Below are positions 34,056 to 41,376 of a stretch of 50,083 nucleotides of DNA, piece after piece. This stretch comes from Bacteroidota bacterium. Its GTDB lineage: Bacteria; Bacteroidota; Bacteroidia; Chitinophagales; Chitinophagaceae. The stretch lies in NCBI GenBank assembly GCA_013288745.1, contig JABDBG010000009.1, positions 1-50,083 on the forward strand. The letters run 5' to 3'. The notes under the pieces were generated by a model. The model worked only from the letters and a program-made list of their open reading frames with translations, was not told where the DNA came from and ran no database searches. Every line of letters begins with the position of its first letter. Position 1 is the first letter of the stretch. A program made the translations under genes and the position numbers.

Positions 34056-34862
34056 TTATTCTTTTTTGCGCCATCCGAATATTACAGCTGCATATACACT
34101 TACAAAAGTCTGTTTAGGATTTACACCATAAACGATAGGGATATTCTTAGTATAATATTCAGCCGATAAACCTATTTCTAAAGCAGTAACGGTCCTGGTA
34201 TAATGTCCATAGTCAAACCTTAATGCGGCCTTTGCATATAAGCCTGCTGTTAAGCTTAGGTCTTCCCAACCCTGGGAAATTGTAGGTCCCCCCAAAAGCC
34301 CTATAATAGAGGTATCAGTTAAAATGCGATCGAGCTGAACAAATTTCGACGTGCTATCTGCTGTCACTACCTCATATTCATATGGCCTAAGTATTGCAAA
34401 GCTAAGTCCTCCTCCAATATTACAGGTAATATTTACGCCATTTTTATTCGCTTTGTTTGCCAGTAGAAATTGCTCCTGAACACCCAGTTTTGTATAGTAG
34501 AAAAAATTTTCTTTCCCAAAAATAAAAGGGGAAGAAGTAGCATCGTTGGGATTAGATTGCTTTGCCTCTCTGGCACTTTTGCGTTCCCCGATTTCTAACT
34601 GGTATAATAAGGATCTCTTAATTGATTTAGCTCTTCCTATATCCATAAAAATGCCATATCCATCAGAAACAAGCTTTAAACCAAAATCTGTCTGCTTTCT
34701 ATAATTAATAACACCCTCTTCCTCTTGTTTTACCAGCGAATCAATTTTCTCCTGCTTCTTTTCTTTTCTTTCTTCAGATCTTTTTTGAGAAGAGCTGTTA
34801 ATTTGTTGCGCAAAACAAGGTAAAGCTGCTATCACCAAACCAACCAAAAATATTTTACGCAT
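34056..34862 (-). CDS. Putative outer-membrane beta-barrel protein
   Basis: This 268-residue protein has a signal peptide (MRKIFLVGLVIAALPCFAQ), a short charged segment (RSEERKEKKQEKIDSLVKQEE, low complexity) and then alternating beta strands that end in a strand like YAAVIFGWRKKE. I infer an outer-membrane barrel by pattern; no known family is recognised. It is upstream of lipA on the same strand but probably unrelated in function. The divergent OsmC gene starts only 41 bases away. Confidence 0.65.
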   Translation of the reverse strand: MRKIFLVGLVIAALPCFAQQINSSSQKRSEERKEKKQEKIDSLVKQEEEGVINYRKQTDFGLKLVSDGYGIFMDIGRAKSIKRSLLYQLEIGERKSAREAKQSNPNDATSSPFIFGKENFFYYTKLGVQEQFLLANKANKNGVNITCNIGGGLSFAILRPYEYEVVTADSTSKFVQLDRILTDTSIIGLLGGPTISQGWEDLSLTAGLYAKAALRFDYGHYTRTVTALEIGLSAEYYTKNIPIVYGVNPKQTFVSVYAAVIFGWRKKE

Positions 34863-34903
34863 AGTAGCTTTTTACTTCAGTAAATTTATGTAAAAATACT
34901 ACA

Positions 34904-35314
34904 ATGACAGCAACCATTCTTTATGAGGGCAACCTACGCTGTAATGCCCAACATTTACAAAGCGGAACATCTATAGAAACCGATGCACCAACAGATAACC
35001 AGGGAAAAGGAGAACGTTTTTCACCCACAGACCTTGTCTGTACTGCATTAGCTACTTGTATGGTCACTACTATGGCCATTAAGACTGCCAGTATGGGGAT
35101 AGAGCTAAAAGGCACAACTATTAACGTAAAAAAACATATGTTAAATGACCCAAGGATGATAGGAGCGATCGACGTAGAAGTGAATTTCCCTAATTCGTTA
35201 ATCCTAGAAGAAAAAGACCAGGTTATTTTAAAAAGAGTAGGAGATAATTGCCCGGTTGTAAAAAGTTTACATCCGGATGTGAAATTGAACGTTCAATACA
35301 ATTTTGCTAAGTAG
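34904..35314 (+). CDS. OsmC family protein
   Basis: This 136-residue protein of the OsmC/Ohr fold has the two conserved cysteines, in ALATCMVTTM and GDNCPVVKSL, expected for a thiol peroxidase acting on organic or fatty-acid hydroperoxides. It starts 41 bases from a divergent gene. Its stop codon lies inside the last codons of the convergent DUF2851 gene (8-base overlap). It is not clearly Ohr or OsmC, so I leave it at family level. Confidence 0.88.
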   Translation: MTATILYEGNLRCNAQHLQSGTSIETDAPTDNQGKGERFSPTDLVCTALATCMVTTMAIKTASMGIELKGTTINVKKHMLNDPRMIGAIDVEVNFPNSLILEEKDQVILKRVGDNCPVVKSLHPDVKLNVQYNFAK

Positions 35315-36563
35315 TCATTAGTTTATTTCCCACAGAGCATTCTAAACAACGCTTTAGATCACAATACTTATTTTTTAATTGAATAAGCGCCTGAGAATCT
35401 AAAGCGTTGTTGTTTGTGATCGTTAATGCCGTAAAGCCTTTTGTGATCTCATTTTTTTCTGCTGCAATTTCTTCCATCCATTGTAAAGCTTTGTCTTTGT
35501 ATTGTTGTTCTTTATGATATTGGCCGTAGGCAAAAAGCACGGGGACAATGGTATTTATCAAAATATTATTGATCATTTGTGTCCCCAGATTTTTTTCTTT
35601 AAAAGCAGATGTTTCATCTAACATATAATGATAATGCCAGTAATCGTTCGCCGTTACATTTAATAATTTTTTTACGTCTTTTAATGATTTGGTGTCTCTT
35701 ATTTGTCCGAATAAATGTGTGCTATTATGAATGAGCATGGCCAGCTGTGCTAATCTAACAGTGGGGAAATTTGATGGCCGCATCCGCAAAAAATGCAATG
35801 GTATTTTTATTGGTGTAAGCTTGTATTTGCTTTTGCAGAACAGATATTCTTTCTGTAACATTTTTGGGTAAGCTTCCGTAAGATCATTTTCTAATAATCC
35901 TGCCTGTCCGAATAACAATGCTTCTGTTTGGTGAATTTGATTTTTGTGCTTTGCGAGAATATTGATGGAGATCGATTGCGCTATTTTTTCAAAAGCATCA
36001 CTGTTTACTTTTATCCCAAAGTTTCTTGCAAGCAGCCACCAGAAGGTTTCCTCCCAATGATTGTTGTTGATCTGTATATATTCAAAGATCCTTTGGGCTT
36101 TATCATGCAATCTTTCGGCCAACAATCTGTCTTTCCAGGAATTCCAGATAAAGGGTTCAATAGTATGTATGGTATTCTGACAGGCAATGAATGCATTTGT
36201 ATTCATCAGCTCATCATATTTCGTCAATAATAGCTTTGGTATTTTGCTTTGTAGTTCCAGTGTAGGAAAAGGTAATTGCAGGTCAATATCATCCTGCCAA
36301 ACAACGTGCAGAATTACATTGTTGTAATTTCTATCACCACTATGTTTATGGTTTTTCCAATCGGATGATCGTAAATGCAACTCGATACTTCCTGCCCAGA
36401 TCGTATTGCCCATCTTTATTTTAGCGTCTAAAAAATCAGGTCCCTGGTTGGTATTTAATGTGCCGGGATGGAAGATTTGCAATGGCTCATTTTCAACAGT
36501 AGTTAACTCATTAAAATTGAAATGCCTGAATTGCCAAATGTATTGGAATAGTTTTTCGTTCAT
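35307..36563 (-). CDS. DUF2851 family protein
   Basis: This 418-residue protein belongs to DUF2851, a family common in Bacteroidota, recognised from the opening LFQYIWQFRHFNFNEL, NTNQGPDFLDAKIKMG, and WAGSIELHLRSSDWKNHKH. No catalytic motif is obvious and function is unknown. The gene's end overlaps the convergent OsmC gene by 8 bases. It is the last of a minus-strand run (DUF2520, ferredoxin, iscX, KdsC-like, UbiA, maf). Confidence 0.85.
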   Translation of the reverse strand: MNEKLFQYIWQFRHFNFNELTTVENEPLQIFHPGTLNTNQGPDFLDAKIKMGNTIWAGSIELHLRSSDWKNHKHSGDRNYNNVILHVVWQDDIDLQLPFPTLELQSKIPKLLLTKYDELMNTNAFIACQNTIHTIEPFIWNSWKDRLLAERLHDKAQRIFEYIQINNNHWEETFWWLLARNFGIKVNSDAFEKIAQSISINILAKHKNQIHQTEALLFGQAGLLENDLTEAYPKMLQKEYLFCKSKYKLTPIKIPLHFLRMRPSNFPTVRLAQLAMLIHNSTHLFGQIRDTKSLKDVKKLLNVTANDYWHYHYMLDETSAFKEKNLGTQMINNILINTIVPVLFAYGQYHKEQQYKDKALQWMEEIAAEKNEITKGFTALTITNNNALDSQALIQLKNKYCDLKRCLECSVGNKLMTT

Positions 36564-36613
36564 AGGGTGTAATTGAATAACGGATAAAGTAAATTTACTT
36601 ATCCTTTACCAAA

Positions 36614-37174
36614 CTACAAAGTATTCAGGGCTTGTATTACTCGGCTGACAGGTAGTCCCATTACATTGTAAAAATCACCCTCAATAGATTTTATTCCTAC
36701 AACACCGATCCATTCCTGAATGGCGTAAGCGCCGGCTTTATCGTAAGGTTTGTATTTATCTATATAAAATTCTATTTGTTCTTTCGTCAATTCATGAAAT
36801 ACAACCTTTGTTTTATCTACAAAAGCAATTTCTTTATCACCATTCAATATTACAACGCCGGTGATCACAAAATGTTGTTTGCCCGCCAGACGTGTTAAAA
36901 TATTGATCGCATCAGTTCTGTCTTTTGGTTTGCCAATAACATCATTGCCCAATACAACGATCGTATCTGCAGCAAGTATCGGAACAGTAATGGTATTAGA
37001 CGCCTTTATAGCCAGAGCTTTATTTCTGGCAATGTGCATGGCAATGTCTTCAACAGATAAGTCAGAAGAATAACTTTCGTCTGTCTCTTTTACAATAATA
37101 TCAAACGGCATTTCAGCCCATTCCAATAATTGTTTACGACGAGGAGATTGTGAAGCGAGTATGATCTTGTTCAT
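36614..37174 (-). CDS. maf: Maf family nucleotide pyrophosphatase
   Basis: This 186-residue protein has ASQSPRRKQLLEWA, ETDES and AADTIVV, the Maf signature. Maf proteins hydrolyse non-canonical or excess nucleoside triphosphates such as dTTP, UTP or modified pyrimidines. Family length is normal. It lies between a UbiA prenyltransferase and DUF2851. Confidence 0.92.
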   Translation of the reverse strand: MNKIILASQSPRRKQLLEWAEMPFDIIVKETDESYSSDLSVEDIAMHIARNKALAIKASNTITVPILAADTIVVLGNDVIGKPKDRTDAINILTRLAGKQHFVITGVVILNGDKEIAFVDKTKVVFHELTKEQIEFYIDKYKPYDKAGAYAIQEWIGVVGIKSIEGDFYNVMGLPVSRVIQALNTL

Positions 37175-37257
37175 TTAATTTTATTTTCAACCAAACATTT
37201 GTATTTCAATTAAACTTCATCCCGAACGCTTTCGGGGATCGGACATTTCAACTATTG

Positions 37258-38211
37258 TTACGTATTAAACTTAAAGAACAGTATGGATAATATACCCGCG
37301 AGCATGATAAATTTTATCACGGTGCTCAAACGGTGATATTCAGCAACATTATGTGCCAGGTACAAATTTCGTATCACCCATAACAACGGCAGTATGATCA
37401 ATAAAAAGCAATATACTGCACTGATCCACCAGCCAAACTGTAATACATAAAACTGAATAATTGCTAAAGCGCTAATCAATACGATGATCCATACACCTAC
37501 AAATACTTTCGCCGCAGGGATACCCCAGGCGATCGGTATAGTATTGCAATTGTATTTCATATCGCCCTCGATATCTTCCATATCTTTTACCACTTCTCTG
37601 ATGAGGGATATGATAAATGCAAAGCCACCGTATAATACAGCTAATTTGTAAATATGGTTGAAGGATAATTTAATATCGGCTGCAAGTGGCGTGGTTTTTA
37701 AGATAGTAGTATTCACAGCAAAATAAAGTACCAGTATCGTCCACGCGGTTAGTGCAGAAATGATCAGATTGCCCGACAATAATTTTTTCTTAAAAGTGGT
37801 GGAATAAAACCACAATAATAAAGTGCTGATAATATTCGCGATCAAAATGATGAGCGTAGTTTTTATTCCTACATACAAACTAATCATAACGCCGATTGTA
37901 GTAATGATCAAATGCAATAAAATAGCCCAGCGCCTGTTGATATTTTTTTCGATCACCATTTTATCAGGTTTATTAACGAGGTCAATATTTATATCAAAAT
38001 AATCATTGATAATATAACCACCTGCGGCAATTAAAATAGAAGCTGCAACAATCAAAGGAAATAATTGTGCCGTTAATTTATTAGGCAATAAATAATAATC
38101 AGCAGGAAGTGATGGGATAATAATGCAGTAATAAAAAAGACATTGAGTCAATGCAATGAAAAAAAGATTGGGCCAGCGCACTAAACGAAAAAAGGCAGTT
38201 GTTTTTTTCAT
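37258..38211 (-). CDS. UbiA family prenyltransferase (geranylgeranylglycerol-phosphate type)
   Basis: This 317-residue integral membrane enzyme has the two Asp-rich motifs NDYFDINIDLVNKPDK and EVVKDMEDIEGD that bind prenyl diphosphate and magnesium, and about eight or nine hydrophobic helices. The group found next to maf and a KdsC-like phosphatase in Bacteroidota is annotated as geranylgeranylglycerol-phosphate geranylgeranyltransferase, but the exact acceptor is uncertain; menaquinone (MenA) is a possible alternative. Confidence 0.85.
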   Translation of the reverse strand: MKKTTAFFRLVRWPNLFFIALTQCLFYYCIIIPSLPADYYLLPNKLTAQLFPLIVAASILIAAGGYIINDYFDINIDLVNKPDKMVIEKNINRRWAILLHLIITTIGVMISLYVGIKTTLIILIANIISTLLLWFYSTTFKKKLLSGNLIISALTAWTILVLYFAVNTTILKTTPLAADIKLSFNHIYKLAVLYGGFAFIISLIREVVKDMEDIEGDMKYNCNTIPIAWGIPAAKVFVGVWIIVLISALAIIQFYVLQFGWWISAVYCFLLIILPLLWVIRNLYLAHNVAEYHRLSTVIKFIMLAGILSILFFKFNT

Positions 38212-38246
38212 GTTACAATTTCTACCTCTAATTTACGCATAGAATA

Positions 38247-38756
38247 TTAAATGTTTAATAATGGCCAATGATTATTGAGTTTCAATACTTTTTCAATGAC
38301 ATCCCGGCCGCAGCCTTTGCCGCCTTCAATAGGAGAAATATATTTAGAGATATGTTTAATTTCAACAGCCGCATCTGCGGGGCAACAAGCTAATCCTACC
38401 ATGCGCATACATTCGTGATCGGGGATGTCATCACCCATGTAAAGTATTTCGTTCCAATTCAAATTATGTTGGGCAACATAATTTTTTAAAGTTTCTATTT
38501 TATTATCAACGTTCAAATAAACTTCGTTTATCCCTAAACGCTCGAATCTGTCTCTTACCGGCTCGGAATAACCGCCGGAAATAATAGCGATCCTGTATCC
38601 CTTGCTTGCAGCCAGCTTTAATGCATAACCATCTTTGCTGTTCATGTTGCGCGCCATTTCTCCTCCACCTAATATCAATAAGATATCGCTGGCCAAAACA
38701 CCATCGACATCAAAAACAAAAGTTTTAACAGACTTGAAAATTGCGAGAACATTCAT
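38247..38756 (-). CDS. kdsC: HAD phosphatase, KDO 8-phosphate phosphatase-like
   Basis: This 169-residue HAD enzyme has FDVDGVLASD (nucleophile Asp), IISGG, and GDDIPDHECM, the KdsC layout without a cap domain. KdsC removes phosphate from KDO 8-phosphate in lipopolysaccharide core synthesis. Many Bacteroidota carry this gene beside UbiA and maf; substrate is inferred by family. A 35-base gap leads to the UbiA gene. Confidence 0.88.
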   Translation of the reverse strand: MNVLAIFKSVKTFVFDVDGVLASDILLILGGGEMARNMNSKDGYALKLAASKGYRIAIISGGYSEPVRDRFERLGINEVYLNVDNKIETLKNYVAQHNLNWNEILYMGDDIPDHECMRMVGLACCPADAAVEIKHISKYISPIEGGKGCGRDVIEKVLKLNNHWPLLNI

Positions 38757-38773
38757 GAAAACTGTATTTATTT

Positions 38774-38865
38774 CTGAGATAGGATTGCTGATATATGATT
38801 TGAATAATTACTGATTTTAAAAAGATCAGCAATCATACATCCGCAATCAGAAATTATTTCTGATT
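38774..38865. repeat. Intergenic palindrome of GATTGCTGAT/ATCAGCAATC words, spanning the iscX stop
   Basis: The left arm has TGAGATAGGATTGCTGATAT and the right arm ATCAGCAATCATACATCCGC then AATCAGAAAT. A perfect palindrome AATCAGAAATAATTTCTGATT covers the stop codon of iscX. Confidence 0.6.
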
Positions 38866-39093
38866 ATCCCTCCATTCATATACCCAGGTGCTTTGGATCA
38901 TTTCCAAATGTCCTTCATTGCTTTGTTCGGGAGTCCCTGAAAAATTAGGTATCTCTAAAACCCATTTGAGCAAATCGGTAAAGCGTATACGATAGATCTT
39001 GCCTTCATTGAAATCATCACCAAAGCGCTCGTATAGCTTCATGGCTATATCTTCATAATCGTTCCAATGTATTGGAGGTTCAAAGTGACTCAT
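38854..39093 (-). CDS. iscX: Fe-S cluster assembly protein IscX
   Basis: This 79-residue acidic protein has the IscX pattern IHWNDYEDIAMKLYERF and a C-terminal WVYEW. IscX binds the cysteine desulfurase IscS and modulates Fe-S cluster formation. It lies 17 bases downstream of an isc-type ferredoxin gene, a common pairing. The stop codon lies in a palindrome (38774-38865). Confidence 0.9.
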   Translation of the reverse strand: MSHFEPPIHWNDYEDIAMKLYERFGDDFNEGKIYRIRFTDLLKWVLEIPNFSGTPEQSNEGHLEMIQSTWVYEWRDNQK

Positions 39094-39110
39094 AATATTT
39101 GTTGTGCTAT

Positions 39111-39449
39111 TTATTCTCCCAAAAATTGTGTCTGGTCAGGTAGTGTAACAATAATGTCGCCGCTACTGCCATGTTGTAATACACATTGACAACTTAATCT
39201 TGAATTAAGTCTTGGACTAATTGCCCTGTCGATAAAATCTTCTTCTTTGTCGCTTAGTTCTTCTAAATAATTTTCACCTTTTTCTACATATACATGGCAA
39301 GTGCTACAAGCACAAACGCCGCCGCAATTGTGGTGAAGATTAATGTCATTTTTAAGCGCCACTTCCAATATTGATTGCTCTGGCTCCTGGTTAGTGATCG
39401 TAACCGGTTCTAATCCTTTCTGTTCAAATTTAAACGTAATATTATACAT
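39111..39449 (-). CDS. fdx: 2Fe-2S ferredoxin (isc type)
   Basis: This 112-residue ferredoxin has the cluster motif CGGVCACSTC and a fourth cysteine at LSCQC, the adrenodoxin-like plan of Isc ferredoxins. It supplies electrons to Fe-S cluster assembly. ATG 39449 (MYNITFKFEQKG) is preferred to an upstream ATG eight codons earlier. iscX follows in the same transcript. Confidence 0.9.
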   Translation of the reverse strand: MYNITFKFEQKGLEPVTITNQEPEQSILEVALKNDINLHHNCGGVCACSTCHVYVEKGENYLEELSDKEEDFIDRAISPRLNSRLSCQCVLQHGSSGDIIVTLPDQTQFLGE

Positions 39450-39523
39450 ACTTATACAAAGTTCGAAGTGCAAACCTAGTTTACTATTACCAATTACGGA
39501 AATCTAAAACAGCTTGGGTCATA

Positions 39524-40282
39524 CTAACGGTTGGTGCGAATGCTGTCAGTGATTATCCGATAGAGGTTTTTTAGTTTTGGATAATTAGCCAAAATAGCGA
39601 GGTGTTTGTCTATAGTTGAATCATCATTCCTTATTGCCGGCCCCGTTTGTACATCGGCAGGAGAGTGAGTGCTAAGCCTGCGGGTTGTTTCATTAATAAT
39701 GGGTAGCAACAGTTTAAAATCAACCTTTTCGTTCTTACAAAATTCTTCCGTTAATGAGAATAGATGGTTGGTAAAATTGTTGGCTATGATGGCTGCAATG
39801 TGCAATTTTAATCTTTGCTCATCATTCGCTTTGCTGACGATTGGAGATATCGATAAAGCAAAATCTTGGATCAATTGTATCGCATGGTCTGAATTGCCAT
39901 CGATCAGTAATGGCATACCAACTGTATCCGGGATTTCTTTGCGTAAGCTTTGCAAAGGATATAGTACCCCATAATTAGCAGAAATATTTTGTAAAACACT
40001 CTTTGAAACGGACGCGGCTGTGTGAACCACTAATTTATCTCCAACACTAAATGGATTATCAAGCTTATTTAAAGAATCATCATTTATGGCTATAATATAT
40101 ATGTCCGCCGTTTTGTTAAGTGCGCCATAATTATCCGAAAAATCACAATTTAATTCAGTTGCCAGCGTTTTAGCGTTGGGTAACTGCTTGCTAATGACTT
40201 GTAAGATGGTATGACCGCCTTTTTTTATCAATCGGGAAAAAATTGTGGCCACATTACCTGAACCTATCATTACAACTCTCAT
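39524..40282 (-). CDS. Rossmann-fold DUF2520 family protein
   Basis: This 252-residue protein begins MRVVMIGSGNVATIFSRLI, a Rossmann dinucleotide motif, and has a C-terminal helical DUF2520 domain (LKLHIAAIIANNFTNHL). F420-dependent NADP oxidoreductase-like proteins share this plan; substrate is unknown. Its ATG lies only 20 bases from the ATG of the divergent alpha/beta hydrolase, so any promoter for it must overlap the neighbouring gene. Confidence 0.85.
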   Translation of the reverse strand: MRVVMIGSGNVATIFSRLIKKGGHTILQVISKQLPNAKTLATELNCDFSDNYGALNKTADIYIIAINDDSLNKLDNPFSVGDKLVVHTAASVSKSVLQNISANYGVLYPLQSLRKEIPDTVGMPLLIDGNSDHAIQLIQDFALSISPIVSKANDEQRLKLHIAAIIANNFTNHLFSLTEEFCKNEKVDFKLLLPIINETTRRLSTHSPADVQTGPAIRNDDSTIDKHLAILANYPKLKNLYRIITDSIRTNR

Positions 40283-40288
40283 ATATGT

Positions 40289-40296
40289 TACCTTTG
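40289..40296 (+). promoter_or_regulatory. -7 element TACCTTTG, near-leaderless promoter of the alpha/beta hydrolase
   Basis: A perfect TAnnTTTG box ends 6 bases before the hydrolase ATG at 40303. Since transcription usually starts a few bases after this box, the mRNA would begin at or very near the start codon. Confidence 0.6.
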
Positions 40297-40302
40297 CGGA
40301 TC

Positions 40303-41148
40303 ATGAAATTAAAGCAAAGTTTAGCAATTGCTTACATCAGAACAAAATTTAAAATATTGGCAACGATCTCAAAACGAAAGGCAGCAGAGGAAGCATTCAC
40401 TTTATTTTGCACTCCGCTTATCAAACCCATAAAAGAAATTCCACAGCTTTTTAAAGAGGCAGAATCACTTCAGTTTGAATCCAACGGATTAAAAGTTCAG
40501 GGTTATCGATGGAATCATCCCCAGCAAAAAAAGGTTATGGTATTGCATGGCTTTTCTTCAGCAGCCTGCAAATTTGAACGTTATATAGCATCGTTAATTG
40601 ACAAAGGATATGAGGTATTGGCTTTCGATGCTCCGGCCCATGGCAATAGCGAAGGGAAAACAGTTAATGTAGTTCAGTACAGCGATATGGTTAAAAAAGC
40701 CATGAGCTTATACGGTCCGATCGATAGTTTCATCGCACACTCTTTTGGCGGTTTAGCGATCAGTTTAACGCTGGAAGTAATACCACATGATGAACATACC
40801 AAAGTAGTTTTTATTGCTCCCGCAACAGAAACAACCTCAGCAGTTAAGACAGCTTTTGAAATTTTACAATTAAATAATTCTAAAGTAAAAGAGATCTTCA
40901 ATAATATTATTTACGAGCTTGGCGGCAAACCAACTGAATGGTATTCGATAAAAAGAGCAATGAAAAATATCAAGGCAAAAATTTTATGGATACATGATGA
41001 GGATGATGACGTTACACCCATTGCAGACGTATTAAAAGTGAAGGAAGATCAGTACCCGAATATCGAATTTATCTTCACAAAAGGCTTAGGACATAGAAAA
41101 ATTTACAGGGATAATGCTGTTAGATCTGCCGTTATCAATTTCCTGTAA
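40303..41148 (+). CDS. Alpha/beta hydrolase
   Basis: This 281-residue cytoplasmic hydrolase has the nucleophile elbow FIAHSFGGLAIS (Ser of HSFGG), an oxyanion loop LHGFSSAAC, an acidic residue in WIHDEDDDVTP and His in GLGHRKI, completing the triad. No lid or signal peptide is clear. ATG 40303 is preferred because an upstream ATG at 40243 overlaps the divergent gene and its extension is not conserved-looking. Substrate is unknown. Confidence 0.85.
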   Translation: MKLKQSLAIAYIRTKFKILATISKRKAAEEAFTLFCTPLIKPIKEIPQLFKEAESLQFESNGLKVQGYRWNHPQQKKVMVLHGFSSAACKFERYIASLIDKGYEVLAFDAPAHGNSEGKTVNVVQYSDMVKKAMSLYGPIDSFIAHSFGGLAISLTLEVIPHDEHTKVVFIAPATETTSAVKTAFEILQLNNSKVKEIFNNIIYELGGKPTEWYSIKRAMKNIKAKILWIHDEDDDVTPIADVLKVKEDQYPNIEFIFTKGLGHRKIYRDNAVRSAVINFL

Positions 41149-41376
41149 ACACCACTTTTTTGTTGCTCCTATAGAATGAAAAATTTTGTTTTTTCAATTT
41201 TAAAGTAATATTGCAGTATCGTTGCATCCTGTATTTTAATGGTTTGTAGCTATTTAAATTCTGCTGTAATTCAATACAGTATTGATTTTAAGTACTTCTC
41301 AATTAGTATAACAGGAGACGATGTATCTTTATAATTCCCAGTCAAGATTCTAGTTTGTGCTGATAAAAAACAATAA

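Noticed and set aside
34904-35314. OsmC-DUF2851 overlap as a frameshift or pseudogene
   Set aside because: Both frames are intact with family-length products; the 8-base overlap is between convergent stop codons and is harmless.
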